Source: a virus. From it: DNA of 27,804 bases. A program made the position numbers and the translations under genes. Where the stretch lies: the IMG/VR virus record IMGVR_UViG_3300047462_000176, positions 1-27,804 of that record. One strand, written 5' to 3'. The notes under the pieces were generated by a model. It searched no databases. It saw nothing but the letters and a program-made list of their open reading frames with translations, and was not told where the DNA came from. Position 1 is the stretch's first letter, and every line of letters begins with the position of its first letter. Below are positions 21,778-27,804 of this stretch, in pieces.

Positions 21778-22809
21778 ATGAAATACGCGATTGTTGATTT
21801 ATCAAATTTATTTTTTAGTATTCGATATGTTGTTCAAGGTGATATAAACGCGAAAACTGGAATGGCATATCATATAATTTTTCGTAGTTTGAAAAAACTA
21901 TATAAAAATTTAAATGTTGAACATATTGTTTTTGCTATTGATGATAGTTCTTGGAGATATTCTGTTTATCCTGCCTATAAAGGAAAACGAAAATTGGATA
22001 GATTATCTAAAACAGAAGAACAACAAGAAGAAGATAAAATTTTTGTTGATGCTTTATATAGTTTAGTTGAATTTTTAACAAATGATACAAATTGCACGGT
22101 TTTAAAAAAAAATAAAATAGAAGCCGATGATTTCGTAGCAGCATGGATTCAATCGCATCCAGACGATGAACATATTATTGTTTCCGCCGATTCGGATTTT
22201 GTTCAATTGCTTGATAAAAATGTAAAAATATATGATGGAATAAAAGATTTACTAATATCAACCGATTGCATCATTAATAAAGATGACAAGAAAGTTGAAT
22301 TTGAAATAGATTCCAAAAATGGAAAAATTAAAACAGGCATTCCATCTGATAATTTTGTTCCAGAACAAGATTGGTGGAAATATGCTCTATTTGTAAAAAT
22401 AATTCGTGGTGATGTTGGAGATGGAATATTTCCTTGTTATCCAAGAGTTAGATACAAAGGCAATTCCAAAAGAGTGGGTATTTTAGAAGCATGGAATGAT
22501 AGAATACCAAAAGGATATGATTGGAATAATTTTATGTTAAGTGAATGGGACAAAACAATTATTGATGGAACTGTTAAAAAAGTAAAAGTTATTGATGAAT
22601 TTAAACAAAATGAAATTCTTATTGATTTAACAAAACAACCAGATGATATTAAAATTTCCATGTTTGAACATATTGAAAAAATAATTGAAAATAAGAAAAA
22701 AGTTAGTCAAGTTGGATTAAAGTTTTTAAAATTTTGTGGTAAACACGATTTGCAATCATTGGCATCAGAAGCAAAATTTCATTCAGAATATTTAAACAAG
22801 GCAGGATAA
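21778..22809 (+). CDS. rnh: 5'-3' exonuclease / RNase H (T4 Rnh-like, FEN1 superfamily)
   Basis: A 343-residue protein with the two-metal nuclease motifs of T4 RNase H: VDLSN (Asp7), FAIDD...WR...YKGKRK (Asp55, Arg60, Lys68-70), EADD (115-118) and SADSD (136-140). The helix-hairpin-helix-like signature IIRGDVGDGIFP (209-219) matches the family's GDxxDNIPG with Asn replaced by Gly. T4 RNase H (305 residues) removes RNA primers and adjoining DNA from lagging-strand fragments with gp45 and gp32. The ATG at 21778 lies 4 bases after another ATG in a frame that closes at once. Its stop codon abuts the next gene's ATG. Confidence 0.85.
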   Translation: MKYAIVDLSNLFFSIRYVVQGDINAKTGMAYHIIFRSLKKLYKNLNVEHIVFAIDDSSWRYSVYPAYKGKRKLDRLSKTEEQQEEDKIFVDALYSLVEFLTNDTNCTVLKKNKIEADDFVAAWIQSHPDDEHIIVSADSDFVQLLDKNVKIYDGIKDLLISTDCIINKDDKKVEFEIDSKNGKIKTGIPSDNFVPEQDWWKYALFVKIIRGDVGDGIFPCYPRVRYKGNSKRVGILEAWNDRIPKGYDWNNFMLSEWDKTIIDGTVKKVKVIDEFKQNEILIDLTKQPDDIKISMFEHIEKIIENKKKVSQVGLKFLKFCGKHDLQSLASEAKFHSEYLNKAG

Positions 22810-23010
22810 ATGGATTTAAAACCGATTAATCGTTTTATTAATAAAGTAAAACAACTTTCTGATTCAAAACAAAAAGATATTAGAATAACTATACCTGAAG
22901 CCATTGAATTGACCGCTTGTATTACGGAATTATTATTAACTAAATTTACAGAAGAAAAAAAATCACTACCACCAACTGTAAATTTTGATGGTGGAAAATT
23001 GAAAAGGTAA
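22810..23010 (+). CDS. Unknown 66-residue protein coupled to rnh
   Basis: The ATG follows the rnh stop directly (TAAATG). The product is helical (INRFINKVKQLSDSKQKDIR, then PEAIELTACITELLLTK). T4-like phages of aquatic bacteria often carry similar very small proteins starting MDLKPIN with the same layout, to my recollection, but no function is known. Confidence 0.65.
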   Translation: MDLKPINRFINKVKQLSDSKQKDIRITIPEAIELTACITELLLTKFTEEKKSLPPTVNFDGGKLKR

Positions 23011-23016
23011 TTTATT

Positions 23017-23457
23017 ATGGATACATTTGGAGTTGCGGCATTTTTACCAGATTGTTCTTTTGAAGTTGAAATACCAAAAGATTCAATTTTAGAATCAATA
23101 AAAGATTTGGACGAATTATTAGATAAACAAAATATTCCAGAAGCAGACAAAATAACTTTTGTTATATATGCTTCTGCTAAAACATCTGTTGATTTATCAA
23201 AAAATACCATAGATGTTGAAACCGCTACATCTGAGTTAGCATATAATTTTGTTTATATTTTTGCAAAAGAACATAAAGATGATTCTATATTTGATAAATT
23301 AAGAGGATTGGTTGGAATTGTTTCCGATGCCGATAATGAATTTTATATCAACGGATATGGTGATAGTAAATCATATAAAGAATGTATTCAAGTATTAAAA
23401 GAAACATCTGATTTAGATGAAGAATTTGATATAACTCCCAAACCAACAATTCATTAA
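23017..23457 (+). CDS. Unknown 146-residue acidic protein
   Basis: The ATG follows AAAAGG with suitable spacing at the end of the preceding small gene. The protein is acidic (many Asp/Glu), alpha/beta in character (DKITFVIYASAK, TSELAYNFVYIFAKEHK) and has no motif I recognise. It ends 9 bases before the phosphatase gene and is probably co-transcribed with it. Confidence 0.75.
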   Translation: MDTFGVAAFLPDCSFEVEIPKDSILESIKDLDELLDKQNIPEADKITFVIYASAKTSVDLSKNTIDVETATSELAYNFVYIFAKEHKDDSIFDKLRGLVGIVSDADNEFYINGYGDSKSYKECIQVLKETSDLDEEFDITPKPTIH

Positions 23458-23466
23458 GAGAAAATT

Positions 23467-24003
23467 ATGCCTCCATTAATTACAATTATGCCGTATTCTG
23501 ATGCTCAATTATATCAGCAAAATTACACTCATGTTTTGAGTTTGACTGAATTTAAACCATCTTTTTATTCAACAAATAATAATTTTATCCATTGGGGAAA
23601 AATGGATGATTCAATTAGAGACATGGGAGAAATTCTTGCACCAACAATGCAAAATCTAAAAAATTGTTTGGAATTTACAAAAAATTTAACATCAGATGAT
23701 AAACTTCTTATTCATTGTCATGCAGGCGTTAGTAGAAGCACTGCTATTGCGGTTGCTGTGTTAATTCAACATGAGATGGATTTTAATGATGCATTTAATT
23801 ATGTTTTGATGATAAGAGATTGCGCCATACCAAATAAAAAAATTGTAGAATTAACAGATAGATATTTTGAATTAAAAAATATGTATGTTGATTTTTATAA
23901 AGATTGGGCGGAAACAGAACAGAAAGATGCTATCATGTTACATAAACCAAGCAAAGAATTGGTTGATGATATGCAAACGTTAATAAACAAAATTATTCTT
24001 TAA
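23467..24003 (+). CDS. Protein tyrosine / dual-specificity phosphatase
   Basis: A 178-residue protein with the complete P-loop signature HCxxGxxRS as HCHAGVSRS (residues 83-91): nucleophile Cys84 and phosphate-binding Arg90. A candidate general acid lies at Asp47/Asp48 (GKMDDSI), about 36 residues upstream as usual for small dual-specificity phosphatases. The helix after the P-loop (TAIAVAVLIQHEMDFNDAF) and the later IPNKKIVELTDRYFEL stretch fit the fold. It would remove phosphate from phosphotyrosine or phosphoserine/threonine proteins, or possibly from RNA or nucleotides as some relatives do. It lies in a run of small accessory genes. The substrate is unknown. Confidence 0.82.
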   Translation: MPPLITIMPYSDAQLYQQNYTHVLSLTEFKPSFYSTNNNFIHWGKMDDSIRDMGEILAPTMQNLKNCLEFTKNLTSDDKLLIHCHAGVSRSTAIAVAVLIQHEMDFNDAFNYVLMIRDCAIPNKKIVELTDRYFELKNMYVDFYKDWAETEQKDAIMLHKPSKELVDDMQTLINKIIL

Positions 24004-24013
24004 GGAAAAGAAA

Positions 24014-24697
24014 ATGTTTAAATTTTTCAAAAAAACAGCAGAAGAAATAAAAGATAAAGCAGCAGAAAAAATTGTTGATATGTATTTTAATGACCCAAAA
24101 AAATCAGTTAAAAATAGTTCATCAAACTCAGCAGCACAACCACACCATAACTATTCTGCTAATAATATCTCTGAAAATGAAATCAAAAAAGTTTATCAAA
24201 TTCCAGTAAAATTTGATTATTTAATGAAATATCATTTCAAAATTTGGGTTAATTCTCAAGATATTTCATTAGATTATTTAAGAAAAGAAATAGACGTTTC
24301 TTCTTTGGAATCTAGCTCATGTTTAAATTTTTACTCAGAGCAAGCCGCCAATGAATTTATGAATTGGTGGAATGATTACAAAAAATTATTTCCAGCAATT
24401 ATTGGAAATAATACAAATACTTTATATCCAATACCAAAAGAAGGATTTATAGAATCTGGATATTTGTGTATTGTTAATTATGACGATGAAAACGCTGGAT
24501 ATGGTAAAGTAGGTCCAGCAATGGATTCTGATAGTTTTAATTTAGAAAATTTCGTAAAATTTCGTCAGCAACGTGATTTGGATTGGGTTTGGATTGTAAA
24601 AAATACAAAAGAAAAAGCATTAATGCTTTATTCAGGATATTGGATGTTTAAAAATCTTGAAGATTATACAATGTTCAAAATGCTGCAAAAAGATTAA
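24014..24697 (+). CDS. Unknown protein, paralog of the 25204-25944 gene
   Basis: A 227-residue protein. An amphipathic, Lys-rich N-terminal helix (MFKFFKKTAEEIKDKAAEKI) and a Ser/Asn/His-rich linker precede a domain shared with the 25204 protein: VYQIPVKF near residue 65, LNFYSEQAANEFMNWWNDY near 104-122, and WVWIVKNTKEKA near 196-207. The C-terminus, FKNLEDYTMFKML, belongs to the recurring F-x-N-E-x-D-x3-F-K-L-L module. The two paralogs are now separated by an inverted dps gene. Function unknown. AGGAAAAG before the ATG serves as ribosome-binding site. Confidence 0.75.
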   Translation: MFKFFKKTAEEIKDKAAEKIVDMYFNDPKKSVKNSSSNSAAQPHHNYSANNISENEIKKVYQIPVKFDYLMKYHFKIWVNSQDISLDYLRKEIDVSSLESSSCLNFYSEQAANEFMNWWNDYKKLFPAIIGNNTNTLYPIPKEGFIESGYLCIVNYDDENAGYGKVGPAMDSDSFNLENFVKFRQQRDLDWVWIVKNTKEKALMLYSGYWMFKNLEDYTMFKMLQKD

Positions 24698-25141
24698 TTA
24701 CTCTATTTTTGAAGTTGCTCGTAACATCCATTGCATTTTGGTATGTGCTTCTAATCTTTCAGCAAGAAAATTAGCCAATCCTTGTTTGTTTTCTTTGTTC
24801 GCAATCTGAAAAGTTTCAGTTAATAAAGCAATCATTGTTCCGTGATTTTCTAACAAATCTAAAATCATATCTGGTGCAGTTGGTACATGTGGTTGCTCTT
24901 CTATTTTACTTAACTCAATCATTCTTGCCAATGATGAAGGCGCATAAGCATTTAATTGTCTAATTTGTTCACCAAAATCATCAATGGATTTCCAAAGAAT
25001 TTTATATTGTTCTTCGAAAAATGGATGAAGAGACGGAAAATGAATGCCTTCAATATTAAAATGATAAGAATGAGTTTTGAAATATAAACAAACTACTGTA
25101 CCGAGACAGTGTTTCATATTTTGAATTAATTGTTCCATCAT
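24698..25141 (-). CDS. dps: Dps-like ferritin (DNA-protecting, iron-storing)
   Basis: A 147-residue protein from the ATG at 25141 (an ATG at 25138 is equally possible; longer starts would add a non-Dps hydrophobic stretch). The Dps ferroxidase ligands are present with exact spacing, counted from the second Met: His26, His38 (12 later), Asp53 (15 later) and Glu57 (4 later), in YFKTHSYHFNIEG...SLHPFFEEQY...IDDFGE. The C-terminal ERLEAHTKMQWMLRA stretch is also typical. Dps forms a 12-subunit cage that oxidises and stores iron using peroxide and can protect DNA. A phage copy may protect viral DNA or manage iron. TATAAATA (25151-25144) lies so close upstream that transcription from it would be nearly leaderless. 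Confidence 0.9.
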   Translation of the reverse strand: MMEQLIQNMKHCLGTVVCLYFKTHSYHFNIEGIHFPSLHPFFEEQYKILWKSIDDFGEQIRQLNAYAPSSLARMIELSKIEEQPHVPTAPDMILDLLENHGTMIALLTETFQIANKENKQGLANFLAERLEAHTKMQWMLRATSKIE

Positions 25142-25203
25142 TATATTTATATTTAAAAAAATATTTAAATAGTTTATATTATAAAAAACTAAGAGAAACA
25201 TAT

Positions 25204-25944
25204 ATGACAACATCATCAAATAATTCTTCATTAAATCCACAAACGGTTTCCATAAGCAACGGAATACCAATTACATATGGCTCACCAACATGTAATTATT
25301 TTACTAATAATGGTGGAGGAATAAATATTTCTAATTCTGGATATATTCAAAATCCTACATATTATAATCCAAATTATGGTTATATTATGCAAAGCCCAAC
25401 ATTTGCCACATCGTCTCCTATGTTCAAAGCATTGAACAAATACACAAACTCAAAAAACAAAACAAAAAAAATAAAAAATATTTTTCAAATCCCTGTTGAG
25501 TTTACTGAAAGTAATTTTGAACAAAGACATTTATTTGTATGGAGAAAAACAAATGAACCATGGGATAATGATGAATTTTTATTAGATAATATGCAAACCA
25601 CAAATAATGGATTGTTAGGAAATCTTAATTTTTACACAGAAAAAGATGCTGTTGATTTTATGAATTGGTGGGATAGATATATTGGTTTCTTTAAAGAAAC
25701 AGATTATAGAAGTTCAATTTATCCAAAATTAAACAAAGGAAAAATTAACGGAGTTTTCATAGAAACATTAAATACAGATACATTTAATTATGCTGCATAT
25801 AATGGTGGCATTGTAAATGAAGATTTATTCAATCAATGGGTTTGGATTGTTAAAAATACAAAAGAAGGAGCAATTCAAATTAATAATGGTTGGATTTTCA
25901 ATAACGAAGCTGATGCTTCATTGTATACATTGCTCTATAAGTAA
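25204..25944 (+). CDS. Unknown protein, paralog of the 24014-24697 gene
   Basis: A 246-residue protein. Residues 1-75 are rich in Asn, Ser, Tyr, Pro and Gly (NPTYYNPNYGYIMQSP) and probably disordered. From NIFQIPVEF (near residue 96) it aligns with the 24014 protein: LNFYTEKDAVDFMNWWDRY, QWVWIVKNTKEGAIQ, and a C-terminal WIFNNEADASLYTLLYK of the recurring module type. The N-terminal parts of the two proteins differ entirely, so only the domain is shared. TATAAAAA (25180-25187) and AAGAGA lie upstream of the ATG. Function unknown. Confidence 0.75.
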   Translation: MTTSSNNSSLNPQTVSISNGIPITYGSPTCNYFTNNGGGINISNSGYIQNPTYYNPNYGYIMQSPTFATSSPMFKALNKYTNSKNKTKKIKNIFQIPVEFTESNFEQRHLFVWRKTNEPWDNDEFLLDNMQTTNNGLLGNLNFYTEKDAVDFMNWWDRYIGFFKETDYRSSIYPKLNKGKINGVFIETLNTDTFNYAAYNGGIVNEDLFNQWVWIVKNTKEGAIQINNGWIFNNEADASLYTLLYK

Positions 25945-25953
25945 GGAATTATT

Positions 25954-26526
25954 TTGACTAATATATTATTCGTGCATGGTGCTGGCGCATCAAAAAAAAG
26001 TTTTAATTGGTTAAATGAACATTTAAATAAGAAAAACAAAATACATTTTTTTTCATATGACATGTATGGAAATATTCCAGATTGTGTAAAAAAAATAAAC
26101 GAGCAAATCGATTTAATAAATGAACCAACGGTTGTTATAGGTCATAGTCTTGGTGGTCTATTAGCAGCAGATGTTTGTGATAACAAAAACGTTGAAAAAA
26201 TTATTACAATGTCAACTCCATTAGGTGGAATATTAGCAGTTGGATTATTTGGTTTAATGAATTCTAATGCAATGTTTAGAGAATTGTTACCATATTCAAA
26301 TATTCTTTATGAAATAAAAAAGAAAAATGTAAAAATAAAAAAACCACACATGGCAATCGTAACAACTCATGGTTTACCAATCATAAGTGAAGAAAATGAT
26401 GGTGTTGTTATGGTAAGCAGTCAAATGTCTTGGGAAACTCCAATATATAAAAAATACGATTTAAATCATTTTGAAGTTCTTATGAGCCAAGAAATACTGG
26501 AAGAAATCAAAAAATTTATTTATTGA
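25954..26526 (+). CDS. Alpha/beta-hydrolase, lipase/esterase-like, TTG start
   Basis: A 190-residue protein starting at TTG, 6 bases after AAGGA (25943-25947). The alpha/beta-hydrolase signs are in order: an N-terminal strand and oxyanion turn FVHGAG (6-11), the nucleophile elbow GHSLGG with Ser65, a STPLGG stretch after the next strand, Asp149 in ENDGVV, and His172 in NHFEVL. The Asp-Gly-Val-Val and STPLGG patterns are typical of lipase- and PGAP1-like enzymes. It probably hydrolyses an ester, perhaps of lipid, but the substrate is unknown. There is no signal peptide, so it acts in the cytoplasm unless released at lysis. Confidence 0.82.
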   Translation: MTNILFVHGAGASKKSFNWLNEHLNKKNKIHFFSYDMYGNIPDCVKKINEQIDLINEPTVVIGHSLGGLLAADVCDNKNVEKIITMSTPLGGILAVGLFGLMNSNAMFRELLPYSNILYEIKKKNVKIKKPHMAIVTTHGLPIISEENDGVVMVSSQMSWETPIYKKYDLNHFEVLMSQEILEEIKKFIY

Positions 26527-26557
26527 AATTTAATTACCGAATTAACTATAATAATTT

Positions 26558-27067
26558 ATGACAAAAATTATTATACTTTGCGGTGTTCCATGTTCTGGAA
26601 AATCAACATATAGAGAGAAATTTTTAAAAAATTTTCCCAAATTTATTTCATTTAGCACAGATGATATGATTGAAGAATGGGCTTCTAAAAACAACATGAA
26701 TTATAGTGAAGCATTTGGTTTTTTAACTAAAAAAACAGATGATGAAACACAACCAACATTGAAAAAATTTGAAAAAGAAATGTTTTCAAATTTTGAAAAA
26801 GCTTTGAGTGAAAATAAATCAATAATTGTTGATAGAACAAATATGAATGTTAAATCAAGAAAACGTTTTCTTGATTTAGTTCCAAAATATTATTCAAAAA
26901 CAGCAATCGTTTTCCAAGTTCCTATAGAAGAATTAAACAAACGTTTGAAAAAACGCGAAGAAGAAACAGGAAAACATATTCCAGAATATGTCATAACAAG
27001 TATGCTAAATTCTTATGAAGAACCAACATTAGAAGAATTTGATAAAATAATTTTTGAGGAACAATAA
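26558..27067 (+). CDS. P-loop kinase, polynucleotide-kinase-like (kinase domain only)
   Basis: A 169-residue protein with Walker A GVPCSGKS (9-16), a STDDM stretch (33-37) corresponding to the RDD region of T4 polynucleotide kinase, the VDRTNMN strand (T4: SDTNLN) and a lid region with Arg/Lys (LNKRLKKREEETGKHIPEYVI). This matches the 5'-kinase domain of T4 Pnk but lacks the C-terminal HAD phosphatase (T4 Pnk is 301 residues). It would phosphorylate 5'-OH ends of RNA or DNA, or a small molecule. The upstream 31 bases have no clear Shine-Dalgarno sequence. The 3' end overlaps the ribosome-binding site of the next gene. Confidence 0.75.
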   Translation: MTKIIILCGVPCSGKSTYREKFLKNFPKFISFSTDDMIEEWASKNNMNYSEAFGFLTKKTDDETQPTLKKFEKEMFSNFEKALSENKSIIVDRTNMNVKSRKRFLDLVPKYYSKTAIVFQVPIEELNKRLKKREEETGKHIPEYVITSMLNSYEEPTLEEFDKIIFEEQ

Positions 27068-27068
27068 T

Positions 27069-27488
27069 TTGCAACCGCTTTATCCGATTTCAGTTTTAGA
27101 ACCAGCCGATGCTTCATTGGGGTATAATACCATCCTACAAGGCTGTATGGTGGTTATTCCATTTACTTTGAATGAGAATGGTGCCATTATTATGAAAGCC
27201 GTCCACGCGGCTCTTACAGAGGATTATTCAATTAAATGTTGGTTTAGTTTACTTCCAAATGGATCACCAATTAATTATGAACCTCCAACGAATGCTACGT
27301 TTAGTTTATTGAGATTGCCTTTTGAAATTGTTGTTTATGACCCTGCTACAGAACCACCAGGAACTTTAAATGGCGAAGAAGTTATGCAAATATTAAATCC
27401 GTTGCCACCAGGGCAATTGTATTTTAATTTATTGAATCTTATCAATAAACAAAATATATTCACGTTTAGTATGACTGTCATTGATTAA
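27069..27488 (+). CDS. Unknown protein, TTG start
   Basis: The frame can start at the TTG at 27054 or 27069. I choose 27069 because GAGGA (27056-27060) lies 8 bases before it and because it begins just after the stop of the kinase gene (27065-27067). The 139-residue product is hydrophobic and Pro-rich with beta character (GCMVVIPFTL, FSLLRLPFEIVVYDPA) and few charges, as in virion components, but no family is recognised. Confidence 0.65.
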   Translation: MQPLYPISVLEPADASLGYNTILQGCMVVIPFTLNENGAIIMKAVHAALTEDYSIKCWFSLLPNGSPINYEPPTNATFSLLRLPFEIVVYDPATEPPGTLNGEEVMQILNPLPPGQLYFNLLNLINKQNIFTFSMTVID

Positions 27489-27490
27489 GA

Positions 27491-27804
27491 ATGCATTATT
27501 TTCCAATCCATACAAAATCAGAATACGGACGTTTGTATTTGTGTGAGTATTTTCGTAATAATACTCTGATATCACATATAGATAATGAAGGTATTTATTT
27601 TGAAAATGAAACGGATTTAGTTCTATTCAAATTATTATATGCATCTGATTTAAATGAAATAGATTACGATTTTTCTAAATTAATAAATCCATCTGAACAA
27701 TTGCAATTAGCTGCTGTTAAACAATATGGACTTGCAATCCAATTTATTAAAAATCCATCTGAACAAGTGCAAATAGCTGCTGTTAAACAAGATGGATATG
27801 CAAT
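27491..27804 (+). CDS. Repeat protein with a small N-terminal module, partial (runs off the window)
   Basis: An ATG 3 bases after the preceding stop opens a frame that is still open at the window end (104 complete codons). Residues 1-50 form a module ending IYFENETDLVLFKLLYA. This matches the tail of the frameshifted 3686-3834 gene and, more loosely, the C-termini of four other proteins here. From about residue 66 it has 22-residue repeats of the form N-P-S-E-Q-x-Q-x-A-A-V-K-Q-x-G-x-A-I-x-F-I-K, like DUF4116 repeats in large phages and bacteria. These usually form helical solenoids for protein contacts. Function unknown. Confidence 0.75.
   Translation, partial: MHYFPIHTKSEYGRLYLCEYFRNNTLISHIDNEGIYFENETDLVLFKLLYASDLNEIDYDFSKLINPSEQLQLAAVKQYGLAIQFIKNPSEQVQIAAVKQDGYA
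27686..27804 (+). repeat. 66-bp tandem repeat encoding 22-residue units
   Basis: AATCCATCTGAACAA occurs at 27686 and again at 27752, exactly 66 bases apart, and the following bases agree with few differences. Nearly two copies are visible before the window ends. Confidence 0.85.

Noticed and set aside
22779-23210. 143-codon minus-strand frame
   Set aside because: Antisense to two plus-strand genes that have ribosome-binding sites and tight spacing.
25144-25151. TATAAATA on the minus strand as the late promoter of dps
   Set aside because: Exact match, but only a few bases from the start codon, which would leave no leader; in such AT-rich sequence it may be chance.
24698-25270. Longer dps start with a hydrophobic N-terminal extension
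   Set aside because: The extra 43 residues overlap the divergent 25204 gene, lack a ribosome-binding site and are not part of any Dps; ATG at 25141 or 25138 gives the usual length.
27686-27804. CRISPR-like array
   Set aside because: The repeats are in-frame coding units of 66 bases without spacers.

Overview
The window is part of the genome of a large, AT-rich, strictly lytic-type T4-like myovirus. The T4 core is recognisable from sequence motifs alone: the C-terminus of a clamp-loader subunit (gp44-like, running in from the left edge), a family B DNA polymerase (gp43), a sliding clamp (gp45), a FEN1/T4 RNase H-type nuclease, a DsbA-like late-transcription protein, a gp19-like tail tube protein and T4-type late promoters (TATAAATA). 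PhoH, a MazG-like pyrophosphatase and Dps are typical accessory genes of aquatic T4-like phages. The host cannot be fixed from sequence. The phage-encoded glutamyl-tRNA synthetase looks most like alphaproteobacterial enzymes, which is only a hint.

Layout. 1-1566 (+): clamp-loader end, an unknown gene, a HAD-type nucleotidase and an unknown gene. 4478-1581 (-): an operon of two paralogous unknown proteins with a small frameshifted relative between them, ending in glutamyl-tRNA synthetase. 4580-5392 (+): phoH, closed by a two-way terminator shared with a free-standing homing-endonuclease-like gene (7300-5408, -). 7426-8082 (+): unknown gene. 9995-8079 (-): a tightly overlapping, markedly more GC-rich operon behind a good sigma-70-like promoter, carrying a conserved-type phage protein, two tiny genes, a minimal nucleotidyltransferase/ligase and a small unknown. 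10079-13162: divergent late structural genes (a fibre-like protein on -, tail tube and a large tail-tube-like protein on +) facing each other across two late promoters. 13184-14200: MazG-like, a frameshifted small gene, DsbA-like. 14204-18641: the DNA polymerase, broken into two genes by a split intein with an endonuclease gene between the halves. 18688-22809: clamp, several unknowns, two tandem membrane proteins and the 5'-3' nuclease. 22810-27804: small unknowns, a tyrosine/dual-specificity phosphatase, two paralogs separated by an inverted dps gene, an alpha/beta hydrolase, a P-loop polynucleotide-kinase-like protein and, at the right edge, the start of a protein with 22-residue DUF4116-like repeats.

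The most striking element is the polymerase. The N-terminal gene ends its extein at Asp-Thr-Asp of motif C and continues into an N-intein beginning with Ser. A Vsr-like (EDxHD) endonuclease gene follows, and the next gene starts with a 44-residue C-intein ending in His-Asn, then Ser and the rest of the polymerase. Protein trans-splicing would rebuild the DTDS active-site motif and give a product of about 927 residues, close to T4 gp43. A perfect 30-bp palindrome contains the stop codon of the first half and abuts the ribosome-binding site of the endonuclease.

A second theme is a short C-terminal module (pattern F-x-N/D-E/D-x-D-x3-F-K-L-L) that recurs in at least six otherwise different proteins of the window. 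Two small genes are broken by single-base shifts at or near homopolymer runs. Five genes appear to start with TTG behind good Shine-Dalgarno sequences. No tRNA, CRISPR array, integrase or insertion sequence was seen.
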